Source of the DNA: Aureimonas sp. SA4125
GTDB taxonomy: Bacteria; Pseudomonadota; Alphaproteobacteria; Rhizobiales; Rhizobiaceae
DNA length: 64,000 nt
Direction: 5' to 3'
Assembly (NCBI RefSeq): GCF_019973775.1
Contig: NZ_AP025032.1
Location: forward strand, 2,666,001-2,730,000
This document shows, piece by piece, positions 33,912 through 42,054 of this stretch. Under the pieces are notes generated by a model. It did not search any database, was not told the origin of the DNA, and worked only from the letters and a program-made list of their open reading frames with translations. A program made the translations under genes and the position numbers. The first letter of the stretch is position 1, and every line of letters starts with the position of its first letter.

Positions 33912-35273
33912 TTACCCACCCCCTTGTCACGGGCCGAATTCCCTGAATCCATGGACGGATGGATCGCGGTGATTTGCAGCGTCTGACGAAGGAAGAGTTG
34001 ATCGATCTGGTGCTGAAGATTCAGCGTCCGGAGAAGACGTCACGCACATCCTCGAAGCCTCCGTCTAGTGACCGCAAGGAGCGCCGTGAGCAGGCAAGAC
34101 CTGGCGGCGCCAAGCCCGGTCACGAAGGCCACAGCCGAGCGATGGGTGAGGATTTCGATCGGCTCGTCGATCACCGTCCCGAGCAATGCTCCTGCTGCCA
34201 GGCAGCCCTGGCCGATAGCCTTCCCGCGGAGATCGGCGGCACGTACGAGACGGTCGATCTGCCGGAGATCAAGCCGTTCGTGACGCGTCATCGCCGGCTT
34301 TCGGTTTGTTGTCCTTCCTGCGGCACGCTTGTCTCAGCGGGATTGCCCGATGCGGCAAGGGGGACGCCGTTCGGGCCGCGGCTGCATGCGGTGGCGACCT
34401 ATCTTAAGACCTTCCAGGCCCTGTCCTATGAACGGCTTCAGAAAGCTCTGGCCGATCTCTTCGGCTTGCAGATCAGCCAGGGCGGGCTGATGAACATGCT
34501 GCGCCGGGCGCAGGGCACCTTCGTCGCCGACCGCGATCTCGCCATTGCCGCCCTGCGCCGCTCCAAGGTGGTGGCCTCGGACGAGACCGGCGTTCGCATC
34601 GAAGGCAGCAACGCCTTCCAATGGGTGTTTCGCTGCGATGACGCAGTCGTCCATCGTGCCGCTCCGACCCGTGGTGCCATCGTGGTCAGGACCCTGATGG
34701 ACGGGCACCGGCCAAAGGTCTGGTGTTCCGATCGCTACTCTGCCCAGCAGGGACATGCCGACGCCCATCAGACCTGTCTGGCTCATCTGGCCCGCGACGT
34801 CGCCTACGCCGAACAGGCGGGCGAGGATCTGCTGCCGTCGCGGCTGCGGATCTGGCTGTCCAAGGCTTTCGCTTTGGCCAGCGGCATCACGACCTTCGCC
34901 GCATCGACCATCGTCGCCAAGCGCCGTGCACTGGAGCGAAGTCTTTCCGAGATCCTCGCCGCACCGACCTCCTGCCCTTTCGCTCGAGTGGTCCAGCACA
35001 AGTTCAGGCGAGCGCGCGACCAGCTCCTGACCTTCACTCTCTGGACCGGGATGGTCGAGGCCACCAACAACGGCTGCGAGCGCGCCCTGCGACCGGCCGT
35101 GATCCAGCGCAAGGTCACCAACGGCTATCGATCCATGTGGGCCGCCGAAGGCGAAGCTGACATCCGAACCGTCGTCGATACCGCCCGGCTGCGCCAAGGG
35201 GGCAACGTCTTCAACACAATTCTCGAGACGGTAGGCGCCTGACATTCTACGGAATGCGGGGGTGGGTAATTAC
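33908..35273 (+). mobile_element. IS66-family element copy 2 (1366 bp)
   Basis: Identical in length to copy 1, with the same 16-bp terminal inverted repeat GTAATTACCCACCCCC. It is flanked by AAGGGAGC at 33900-33907 and 35274-35281, an 8-bp duplication. It lies opposite in orientation to the copy at 774-2139. Confidence 0.96.
33959..35242 (+). CDS. IS66-family transposase (single-ORF type)
   Basis: This 427-residue protein is identical to the product at 805-2088, with zinc finger CSCCQ/CCPSC and DDE-type stretches SDETGV, CSDRYS and VEATNNGCERALR. The start ATG lies 52 bp inside the element's left end. It is intact and presumably active. Confidence 0.95.
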   Translation: MDRGDLQRLTKEELIDLVLKIQRPEKTSRTSSKPPSSDRKERREQARPGGAKPGHEGHSRAMGEDFDRLVDHRPEQCSCCQAALADSLPAEIGGTYETVDLPEIKPFVTRHRRLSVCCPSCGTLVSAGLPDAARGTPFGPRLHAVATYLKTFQALSYERLQKALADLFGLQISQGGLMNMLRRAQGTFVADRDLAIAALRRSKVVASDETGVRIEGSNAFQWVFRCDDAVVHRAAPTRGAIVVRTLMDGHRPKVWCSDRYSAQQGHADAHQTCLAHLARDVAYAEQAGEDLLPSRLRIWLSKAFALASGITTFAASTIVAKRRALERSLSEILAAPTSCPFARVVQHKFRRARDQLLTFTLWTGMVEATNNGCERALRPAVIQRKVTNGYRSMWAAEGEADIRTVVDTARLRQGGNVFNTILETVGA

Positions 35274-35374
35274 AAGGGAGCTGCGGATTAGAACGCATGA
35301 TCCTAGAAATTGAGCACTACGAAAGTGAGAGTCTTCTTCCCTGCTACCAGCAGAATTGCCGTTAATCGACGACT

Positions 35375-36430
35375 TCACCGCCCCGCCCCCGCCCGCAATG
35401 CGATTCCCGGCTGGACGTCGCCCTGCCATTTCGTCCCGCCCGCAAGGCGCTTCAGCTCGAAGCCGAAGTTGCTGCGCTCGAGCGCGTCGAGGCGATGCTC
35501 GCGGCAGAAGGCGAGGTAGGCGGAGAAAGCGGCCCGTTTGTCGAGCCTGGCCGCCGCGTCAAGGACGAGGCAGCTTTCCGCGAAGCGGCGAAAGCCGGGC
35601 TCCGAGCTTGGCAGTGGCGCGTCGCTCCCGACGGCGCGGGGCGCCTCGCCCTCTGCGGCATAGCGCCGGCAGATTGCGTCCTCGCGCGGCAGGTCGTGAG
35701 GCAGAGGGCTGAGGCGCAGGAGCGCATCGGTGCGCGCCGCCGAGAGGCCGAGGCGGCGCCCAACTTCCGCCCGCGAGCGCGAATCCTCAGCACCTGCTTT
35801 CTCGATCGCAAGCGCCAGCCCCTCCGCCTGCATGGCAGGAGGCAGCGCCTCGAAGTCGGCGAGCGTCATCTGGAAATCGCCGAAGTCAGATCCCGTCCAG
35901 ATTGGTTCGGGCACGAAGCGTTGAAGATCGAGCATGGGTGTCTCCGTCGGCAGGGAGGAAGGCAGCGGCATGGTGGGCGGCGCGAGGTCGCCGGGCGAAG
36001 GCGTTGCTGGCGCCCGGGCAGTCACTGCCGGCGAGGCAGTCCCATCGATGTCGCGGCAGCACCCGGTGGACTGCGGTGGCATCCCGAGATGACGGGCGAT
36101 CTCGGCCGCGCGCCCGGCTGGATCGGCGGTGGCGGCATCGAGCCCGAGCTGATCGCACCAGGCGCGATAGCGCCGGACAGCGTTGAGCACCGTCGTGTGG
36201 TCGCGGCCGCCGAACTGTCGGCCGATCTCCGGCAGCGACCACGGCGATCCGCCACGCCGAGGCCCCGAACAGGAGAGAATGCCCATCGCCACAAACCGCG
36301 CCGGCACCACGGATCGCCACCGACGCGGGCCGCGCACCTGCCCGGGCTCGACGCCAAAGACCGCGGCGACGCGGCTGACAACGAAAGGAACCTGTGTGGC
36401 GAAAGGCGTGTTGTCGGGTGCGGTGGTCAT
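35375..36430 (-). CDS. DnaA domain IV protein fused to a novel C-terminal region
   Basis: The 351-residue protein begins with a DnaA-like double-strand DNA-binding domain (about residues 13-90). It contains SLPEIGRQFGGRDHTTVLNAVRR, which includes the DnaA signature GRDHTTV. There is no AAA+ ATPase domain. Residues 160-340 form a separate region with LPREDAICRRYAAEGEAP and FAESCLVLDAAARLDKRAAFSAYLAFCREHRLDALERSNFGFELKRLAGGTKWQGDVQ, the last part resembling primase-wing helices. It may recognise phage or host origin sites. The ORF start overlaps the MT-A70 stop by 4 bp. Confidence 0.85.
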   Translation of the reverse strand: MTTAPDNTPFATQVPFVVSRVAAVFGVEPGQVRGPRRWRSVVPARFVAMGILSCSGPRRGGSPWSLPEIGRQFGGRDHTTVLNAVRRYRAWCDQLGLDAATADPAGRAAEIARHLGMPPQSTGCCRDIDGTASPAVTARAPATPSPGDLAPPTMPLPSSLPTETPMLDLQRFVPEPIWTGSDFGDFQMTLADFEALPPAMQAEGLALAIEKAGAEDSRSRAEVGRRLGLSAARTDALLRLSPLPHDLPREDAICRRYAAEGEAPRAVGSDAPLPSSEPGFRRFAESCLVLDAAARLDKRAAFSAYLAFCREHRLDALERSNFGFELKRLAGGTKWQGDVQPGIALRAGAGR

Positions 36431-37020
36431 TGCGCGGCCTCAATGGCGGCGAATTTGTCGGCTTCGTTGCCGAAACTGTCCCAGCCCACACGACGCTGAC
36501 GCGCGAAAATGTCCGCCCGGCGCCCATCTGGCACCAGCGTTTCAATCAGCTGGTAGAATTCTTCGGGCTTGCGCGAATGCTCTCGCGCCAGCCCGTCGAC
36601 AGCGGCGTCGACCAGCGTCTCTAAGAGGTTCGGCACCTTGCCTCTGGCGATGGCGGCGCCTTCGAGGCGACCGACGAGGAATGGCTCGCAGACGGACCGC
36701 AGCACGTAGCCCGTGCCCCAGCGCAATTTGCCGTTGACGGTGCGCTTCGCCCAGACGCCGCCGGTGACCGGCGCGACGCCCCAGCCGCGCATGATGGCGC
36801 ACTGTCGTTCGATCAGCGGCCAGGTCGCCCACATCACCAGCACGCCCGAGGGCGCCAGCAGGTCGCCGACGCGCAGGGCCGCGATATCGTCGAGGCTCAT
36901 CGTCGCGTACTGCGCCTCAGGGCTCTTCTCCAGCCCCTTGTCGGAATAGGTGGCCCACGGCCAGGGCGGATCGACCATCACAACATCAAATGCGAAGAGC
37001 GGGAGCCCGAAGTCGATCAA
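36427..37020 (-). CDS. MT-A70-family adenine methyltransferase
   Basis: The likely start is TTG at 37020, seven bases past a GGGAGGGG ribosome site and overlapping the upstream stop (TTGA). This gives 197 residues. Motif IV DPPW is clear (FDVVMVDPPWPWATYSDKGLEKSPEAQYATMSLDDIAAL). The SAM-binding part lies around VLVMWATWPLIERQCAIMRGWGVAPVTGGVWAKRTVNG, followed by SVCEPFLVGRLEGAAIARG. Adenine methylation could protect phage DNA or regulate its genes. No partner nuclease is seen. Confidence 0.9.
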   Translation of the reverse strand: MIDFGLPLFAFDVVMVDPPWPWATYSDKGLEKSPEAQYATMSLDDIAALRVGDLLAPSGVLVMWATWPLIERQCAIMRGWGVAPVTGGVWAKRTVNGKLRWGTGYVLRSVCEPFLVGRLEGAAIARGKVPNLLETLVDAAVDGLAREHSRKPEEFYQLIETLVPDGRRADIFARQRRVGWDSFGNEADKFAAIEAAQ

Positions 37021-37226
37021 CGGCCCCTCCCATGCATGTCGTAGAGCGACCTCACCGAAAACACGTTCCAGAGCCGCTGCGCCCGGGCACCCGCGCGTTC
37101 CACCCGCGCCTGCGCGACGTCGCAGGCGACGGCCGCCCGCTTGAATTCCCGGCCTGCGAAATGGAACTGGATGAAAAGCGCGATGGCGGTCGTCGACCGC
37201 CACCAGCGCCGAAGCGCACGTGTCAT
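37017..37226 (-). CDS. Small hypothetical phage protein (69 aa)
   Basis: The 69-residue product (MTRALRRWWRSTTAIALFIQFHFAGREFKRAAVACDVAQARVERAGARAQRLW...) is basic at both ends and ends RSLYDMHGRGR. Its stop overlaps the TTG start of the methyltransferase gene in TTGA, which supports coupling. Family unknown. Confidence 0.6.
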   Translation of the reverse strand: MTRALRRWWRSTTAIALFIQFHFAGREFKRAAVACDVAQARVERAGARAQRLWNVFSVRSLYDMHGRGR

Positions 37227-37263
37227 GAAGCCTCCGGGCGAGGTTGCGGCGGGCGTGTGCCCG

Positions 37264-37725
37264 TCAGGTTTGGCCGCGCACGGCGTCGAGCCGTGCCTGG
37301 ATCTTGTCGAGTTCGGCGGCGAGCGCGCTGGCCTCCGTCATCCGCTGTGAGGCATCAAGCCAAGCCGGGGCGCGCTTCATCACGGCGCCTAGAAAATCCG
37401 GCCCGTAGATGGCGATGAGGACGAGCATGGCGACGCCGTTCGGCGCGCTCTCGCGCTCCAGCCATTTGGCGATCGTGCCACTGTTCAGCCCGGTGTCGGC
37501 GGCGACGTTATCGGCCGTGCGCGCGGGGTAGAGCCTGCGCAGATAAGCAGCGACGCGGGCGCCCGCGTCCGACAATTGTCGGGATTGTTCGGAAACCTGT
37601 CGATTTCTTCCGGTCGTTTGGGGCACGGCTCTCTCCGATGATCTGGTCATCGGAGCGGGGATGGTCCCCGCCGCAGTCATCGGAGCCATCGGAGATCGAA
37701 AAGAAGCGTGGTCGACGAGCGTCAT
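37264..37725 (-). CDS. Phage HTH-containing regulatory-type protein
   Basis: The 153-residue ORF carries a helix-turn-helix-like stretch (RTADNVAADTGLNSGTIAKWLERESAPNG) and a helical C-terminus (DFLGAVMKRAPAWLDASQRMTEASALAAELDKIQARLDAV). It could start as late as MTRSSERA, since the first about 25 residues are low in character. It is first in the run that includes the methylase and DnaA-like protein. A role as regulator is inferred. Confidence 0.65.
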   Translation of the reverse strand: MTLVDHASFRSPMAPMTAAGTIPAPMTRSSERAVPQTTGRNRQVSEQSRQLSDAGARVAAYLRRLYPARTADNVAADTGLNSGTIAKWLERESAPNGVAMLVLIAIYGPDFLGAVMKRAPAWLDASQRMTEASALAAELDKIQARLDAVRGQT

Positions 37726-37823
37726 GTGCGGATGACCTCGTCAGTGCAGACGTCAGGAAAGACAGGCCGGCAGCCCGTGCGGGGCGCTCCGGCGAGATCG
37801 GAAAACAGCCATGAACGACAACC

Positions 37824-37867
37824 AAAAAAAGCCCGGCGGAGCGCGAAGGTCGGTGACACTCCGCCGG
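37824..37867 (-). terminator. Intrinsic terminator, minus strand, between cro-side transcription and early operon
   Basis: On the minus strand CCGGCGGAG (37867-37859) and CTCCGCCGG (37841-37833) can pair across a 17-nt loop, followed by GC and seven T (37830-37824). Any transcript from the cro promoter must pass it before the HTH gene. This is comparable to an early-operon terminator in lambdoid phages. Confidence 0.55.
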
Positions 37868-38221
37868 CAATTTCAGGGAGGAAAAGCCCATGACGGGCAG
37901 GTGACGCGGTGCCCGGTCGACTTTCGGCCAGTTCTGCGAAAGAGTTCCCGCTATCCGAGCAACGGGGATGCGGCAGATGGTTTGGGCAGTGTTGGCGCTG
38001 GTCGGCATTCCGTCGTTCATACTGTGGGTTGTGATGCCCATGATGAGACGGGCCACAGCCACAGAGCTTGAAAACTCGGCCATGGTTCAGGCGCAGAGAG
38101 ACCTGGACGAAGCGAAAGAGCGTCGACGGGCACTCCGTGCTGTGATCAACGCCGGGACGATCGTGCCCGAGACCGAGGCCCGGAAAACTGCCACATGGAT
38201 TCCTCCGAAGACGCAGACATC

Positions 38222-39596
38222 GGTAGTGTCCGCGCTCGTGGTGGAAATTCCGACATTGAAAGGTGTGGCTGAGGCGGTCACCGGATAGGGCGGCTAAGGT
38301 GGAGTTGCGAGACTTCAACCTGACCGGAGAACCCGATGACCGAGGACAGACTACCGCTTGCCGAGCTTTTTGCGAAAGCCGGGGACGGCGATTTCCTGAG
38401 AACGATAGCCGAGAGCGTGATGCAGCTCCTTATGGAGGTCGACGTTGAAGGCATGATCGGCGCCGGGCGCCACGAACGGACGCAGGAACGGGCGACTTAT
38501 CGCAATGGCTACCGCGACCGCTCGCTCGACACGCGGCTCGGCTCGTTGCAGCTTCGGATACCCAAGCTTCGGCAGGGCAGCTACTTCCCGCCGTTCCTGG
38601 AGCCGAGAAAGCTCTCGGAGAAGGCCTTGGTTGCCGTCATTCAGGAAGCTTGGATCAGCGGCGTTTCCACCCGGCGGGTCGACGATCTGGTACAGGCCAT
38701 GGGGCTGTCGGGGATCGGCAAGAGCACCGTATCGAAGCTGTGCAAAGACATCGACGAACGCGTCGGCGGCTTCCTCGACCGTCCTCTCACTGGCGACTGG
38801 CCCTACCTCTGGCTGGATGCGACCTACCTGAAGCAGCGCGAGGGTGGACGCATCGTTTCGGTCGCCGCCATAATCGCCGTGGCCGTGAACACGGACGGCA
38901 AGCGCGAGATCGTCGGCCTTCACATCGGCCCCTCGGAAGCGGAGACGTTTTGGTCGAGCTTCCTCAAGAGCCTCGTGCGCCGCGGCCTGTCCGGCGTGAA
39001 GCTCGTGATCTCGGATGCTCACGAAGGGCTGAAAGCCGCCATTCGCCGGGTGTTCAGCGCCTCCTGGCAGCGCTGCCGGGTGCATTGGATGCGCAACGCC
39101 CTGTCGTATGTCCCGAAGGCGCAGCAGAGCATGGCGGCGGCCGCGCTGCGCCAAGCCTTCGCCCAGCCCGATCGTGCTAGCGCCAGCCAGGCGCTGCGCC
39201 ACGTCGCCGACCAGCTTCGGGGAAAGTGTCCAAAGCTCGGGGCCTTCATCGACAACAGCGAGACCGACGTGCTGGCGCACATGGATTTTCCCAGTCAGCA
39301 CCGGACCCGGATCCATTCGACGAATTCCCTGGAGCGCCTGAACAAGGAGGTGAAGCGGCGTGCCGACGTCGTCGGAATCTTCCCGAACGAGGGATCCATC
39401 ATCCGGCTCATCGGCGCCGTCCTTCTCGAGGCCAACGACGAATGGCAGATCCAGAACCGCTACATGCAGACCGAACCCATGGCCGACCTCATGGCCATGG
39501 GCAACACTGCAAAACCCGAACAGATTTCCACCGAAGTCGCCTGAAACGGAGCCGCTTCAGCTACACTCAATTTCCACCACGTTGACGGACACGACC
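38222..39596 (+). mobile_element. IS256-family element copy 3 (1375 bp)
   Basis: The ends match copy 2 (GGTAGTGTCCG at the left, CGGACACGACC at the right), with GTGGTGGAAATT just inside each. An 8-bp duplication CAGACATC is at 38214-38221 and 39597-39604. The orientation is opposite to copy 2, giving an inverted pair about 29 kb apart. Confidence 0.96.
38336..39544 (+). CDS. IS256-family (mutator-type) transposase
   Basis: The intact 402-residue transposase is identical to the product at 7903-9111, with catalytic motifs WLDATYLK, VISDAHEGLK and STNSLERLNKEV. It lies within the WYL-domain gene and is read in the same direction as it. Confidence 0.96.
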   Translation: MTEDRLPLAELFAKAGDGDFLRTIAESVMQLLMEVDVEGMIGAGRHERTQERATYRNGYRDRSLDTRLGSLQLRIPKLRQGSYFPPFLEPRKLSEKALVAVIQEAWISGVSTRRVDDLVQAMGLSGIGKSTVSKLCKDIDERVGGFLDRPLTGDWPYLWLDATYLKQREGGRIVSVAAIIAVAVNTDGKREIVGLHIGPSEAETFWSSFLKSLVRRGLSGVKLVISDAHEGLKAAIRRVFSASWQRCRVHWMRNALSYVPKAQQSMAAAALRQAFAQPDRASASQALRHVADQLRGKCPKLGAFIDNSETDVLAHMDFPSQHRTRIHSTNSLERLNKEVKRRADVVGIFPNEGSIIRLIGAVLLEANDEWQIQNRYMQTEPMADLMAMGNTAKPEQISTEVA

Positions 39597-40294
39597 CAGA
39601 CATCCATGGCGCAAGTGGCGCCTCAGGCGCTTCGCATCACGCCGTCGGGCGCACGTAACGCGCTGCTGATGGAATATGCCGACGCCTACGGCGAGATTAG
39701 CGAACGCGAGATCCACGCGCCGAAAATCAGCCGGTATGGCGACACGGTCTATATCGACGCGTGGTGCACCCTGCGAGGCGCCGAGAGGCAGTTTCGGGCC
39801 GATCGCATACTGCGCTTGTGGGACGCGGGCGGAACGCCGATCGCCGACGTGAATGCCTATTTTGAAGGGCGCGGCGACATGTGGGGTCGCCTGTTTCCGA
39901 TACCGGACGAGCACCGCCGGGCCATGGCGCGGGTGCGGCCTGGAACGCTTGCCCTCGTCTGGATCGCCAGAACAGACAGCGATGTCGACGCGGCCGAAAT
40001 GGCCGTCATCCTCGATTTCATGGACGCCCGGCTTCGCATCGGCGGACGTGAAGCGCCCGAGTTCGACCGGCATCTCGCCCGCATCACGATCGACGAGGCT
40101 GCGCCCATCAAGGCGCATGCCGTCAAAGCCGTGACGGAGATGAAGAAGGGGAGCGCCCAGGCGCTGCTTCTCGCCGACTATTCCGCCCGCCTTGTCGCCA
40201 GCGCGGGAGAGAGCGACCCGAAGAAGGCGGGACGGCGCCGCCAGTTGATGGCGCTGCTGGAGTAGAGAACTCGGCGAGATCAAAGCACGATAGC

Positions 40295-40510
40295 TCATGC
40301 TGCAGCCTCGGAGGGATAGATATCCGGGCGAAGCTCGTGGCGTGACACTCCGGAAAATGCCTCAACCTCAAGAACACGAATTGTTGGGCAGACTGTCCAC
40401 TGGCTGACGGCCTGCGGCTTGATCGCGATCGATCGCGCGACTGCGCTGGGCCCGCCAGCTTTCTGAATTGCCCGATAAAGGGCGTCCGCCATGGCTTCTC
40501 GTGTGCTCAT
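40295..40510 (-). CDS. Cro/YdaS-like HTH protein
   Basis: The 71-residue protein has the YdaS/Cro signature: ALYRAIQKAGGPSAVARSIAIKPQAVSQWTVCPTIRVLEVEAFSGVSRHELRPDIYP. It diverges from the cI gene with 58 bp between them. The ATG follows the likely -10 by only a few bases, so its mRNA could be nearly leaderless. As Cro it would repress the repressor promoter and permit lytic growth. Confidence 0.88.
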   Translation of the reverse strand: MSTREAMADALYRAIQKAGGPSAVARSIAIKPQAVSQWTVCPTIRVLEVEAFSGVSRHELRPDIYPSEAAA

Positions 40511-40568
40511 GGACAGATAAAAGCACAGCTTTCATTTTCATACAAGCTACTCTTTCATAGACGCTTGC
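40511..40568. promoter_or_regulatory. cI/cro intergenic operator-promoter region
   Basis: On the minus strand the cro gene has a -35 candidate TTGTAT (40545-40540) and a -10 candidate TTTTAT (40522-40517), with 17-bp spacing. This places the -10 only six bases before ATG. TTTCAT occurs three times on the plus strand, at 40530, 40536 and 40553, and may be the operator unit for CI or Cro. Confidence 0.6.
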
Positions 40569-41273
40569 ATGCTGTCCCGGCGAAAAGTCGATATGGTTGA
40601 AACAGTCGGCTCCGTCATCCGTACTGCCCGCAAAAGTAGAGGCTTCGTGCAGCGCCAGCTAGCCGACGTTGCCGATGTAAGCATTGCCGCTGTCGGTCAG
40701 TGGGAACGCGGCGCCAATGACATCACCATGGAAAACCTTCGGAAGGTTGCTGTGCTGCTGGGCATCGACGCCGAAGCCGCCAACCGCGGCGAGTTGCGAT
40801 ACGTGGACGCGCCTGTGCTCCTCAATGAAGTCGAGAGGGTGACAGACAGCGGGTTTCCCACATTGGGTCCGATGGACATTCCCGTCAGCGGGGTAAGCGT
40901 TGGCGGGGATGACGCTGATTTTACATTCAACGGTCAGATCGTTGACCACGTCCGTCGACCTCCCGGCCTTATAAATCTGAAGAATGTCTTCGCTTTGCAC
41001 GTCCTCGGTGACAGCATGGCTCCGAGGTTTGAGCCCGCAGACCTTGTCTACTGTGGCGGTCGCCCCGCCGTGCCCGGCGACGACGTCGTTATCGAGATGT
41101 TTCCGTCGGCGGATTCGCCGGCAGGCAAGGGCTACATCAAACGCCTAATCAGCCGATCGGCCAGCGTAATCGTTGTCAGGCAATTCAACCCGCCTCGCGA
41201 GATTGAATTCGACCCATACGAGATGAAGGCGATGCATCGCGTAATTCCTTGGCGCGAAGTTCTCGGCTTTTGA
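40569..41273 (+). CDS. CI-type phage repressor (XRE HTH + S24 peptidase)
   Basis: The 234-residue protein combines an XRE HTH (VIRTARKSRGFVQRQLADVADVSIAAVGQWERGANDITMENLRKVAVLLG) with a LexA/CI S24 domain. VLGDSMAPRFEPADLVYCGG holds the nucleophile Ser149, and KGYIKRLI holds the general base near Lys191. A later start at ATG 40593 (MVETVGSV) is plausible. It would maintain lysogeny and be self-cleaved after DNA damage. It diverges from cro and opens the plus-strand early region. Confidence 0.92.
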   Translation: MLSRRKVDMVETVGSVIRTARKSRGFVQRQLADVADVSIAAVGQWERGANDITMENLRKVAVLLGIDAEAANRGELRYVDAPVLLNEVERVTDSGFPTLGPMDIPVSGVSVGGDDADFTFNGQIVDHVRRPPGLINLKNVFALHVLGDSMAPRFEPADLVYCGGRPAVPGDDVVIEMFPSADSPAGKGYIKRLISRSASVIVVRQFNPPREIEFDPYEMKAMHRVIPWREVLGF

Positions 41274-41529
41274 TTGCTTCCGCCTCAACAGCCAGGCGGC
41301 TTCTCTCATGCACGAAATGCCCCTGGACTGACACTGCAGTGCCCGGCAGGCCGTCTGCCTGACAGGCAGAGCACCGGAGAGCGGCTGCGAAGGCGGAGAT
41401 GGCGGTCTCATCAGTACAGCCGAGCCGTAGCAGCTGCGAACGCCTGAGCCACCGGGTCTTCCCGCAATGCCCGCACTCGACGTGCAAGGAGATCAGCTCG
41501 CCAATTTTTGCCTCTACGCGCCCTAGCAT
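41185..41529 (-). CDS. Hypothetical protein with CxxC zinc-ribbon
   Basis: The 114-residue protein (start MLGRVEAKIGELISLHVECGHCGKTRWLRRSQLLRLGCTDETAISAFAAALRCSACQADG) carries CGHC and CSAC, which together could bind zinc. The gene overlaps the 3' end of cI tail to tail by 89 bp, unusual for this compact phage. A start further upstream is possible. No family recognised. Confidence 0.55.
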   Translation of the reverse strand: MLGRVEAKIGELISLHVECGHCGKTRWLRRSQLLRLGCTDETAISAFAAALRCSACQADGLPGTAVSVQGHFVHERSRLAVEAEAIKSRELRAKELRDASPSSRMGRIQSREAG

Positions 41530-41697
41530 CGCTGATCCTGTTCCTCTTCCGTTCTTATAAAGCCGACATGCGAGGACTGAGTCGAGTCCTTTTCGAGCGC
41601 CCCCACCGCCGCTATATGAAAGTATCGCTTGCATCCGAATGAAAGCAATGCTTTTATTGTCTCCATCGAACTCGGCCGCACCCGATGGAGAACCCCG

Positions 41698-42054
41698 ATG
41701 CACCTTCCGGCAACGCTGCCTCTGGCGGCCACAGGTCAGCACGCGCTGACGCTTCCCACCAACAATTCGCCATTCAGATCGGCCGCACTCCCTCCCAGGC
41801 GCGCTGCGCCGGAGCGCGCCGGCAAGGCCGGACGCGTCCTCCTCCCCGCGTCCGGCCAGCGCTTTCTGGCGAGCGCCCACCGCGAGACACGCGCCCTCGG
41901 CCGCGATCTCGTCGAGGCCGGGCGGATCGTCGCCTGGATTGCCCCGAAGATCCTCGTCGGCGTGGTCGGGGCTGCCGGCCTTGCCGGCTCCCTGACCTTC
42001 GGCGTCGGCCTTTCCACCGCCTTCTGCGCCCTCATCCATGTTGTGCTCCAGTGA
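41698..42054 (+). CDS. Small membrane protein, early region
   Basis: The 118-residue product starts MHLPATLPLAATGQHALTLPTNNS and ends in two closely spaced hydrophobic segments (EAGRIVAWIAPKILVGVVGAAGLAGSLTFGVGLSTAFCALIHVVL). An upstream ATG at 41629 would add 23 residues. Its stop overlaps the GTG start of the next gene in GTGA. It might be holin-like in topology, but size, place and overlap with early genes do not support a lysis role. Family unknown. Confidence 0.6.
   Translation: MHLPATLPLAATGQHALTLPTNNSPFRSAALPPRRAAPERAGKAGRVLLPASGQRFLASAHRETRALGRDLVEAGRIVAWIAPKILVGVVGAAGLAGSLTFGVGLSTAFCALIHVVLQ

Larger units (their letters stand above)
37968..40265 (+). pseudogene. Membrane-anchored WYL-domain protein, split by IS256
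   Basis: The first part (37968-38221) encodes an N-terminal membrane helix (MVWAVLALVGIPSFILWVVMPMM) and a coiled-coil (ELENSAMVQAQRDLDEAKERRRALRAVI). Removing the IS and one duplication joins it in frame (WIPPKTQTS-MAQVAPQAL) to 39605-40265, giving 304 residues. The second part has a WYL fold (MEYADAYGEISEREIHAPKISRYGDTVYIDAWCTLRGAERQFRADRILRLWD). An internal ATG at 39606 could still make the soluble WYL part. It is a second opposite-strand moron. Confidence 0.85.

Noticed and set aside
41698..42054. Small membrane protein as a holin
   Set aside because: It is in the early plus-strand block with overlapping non-lysis genes, and no endolysin is adjacent.
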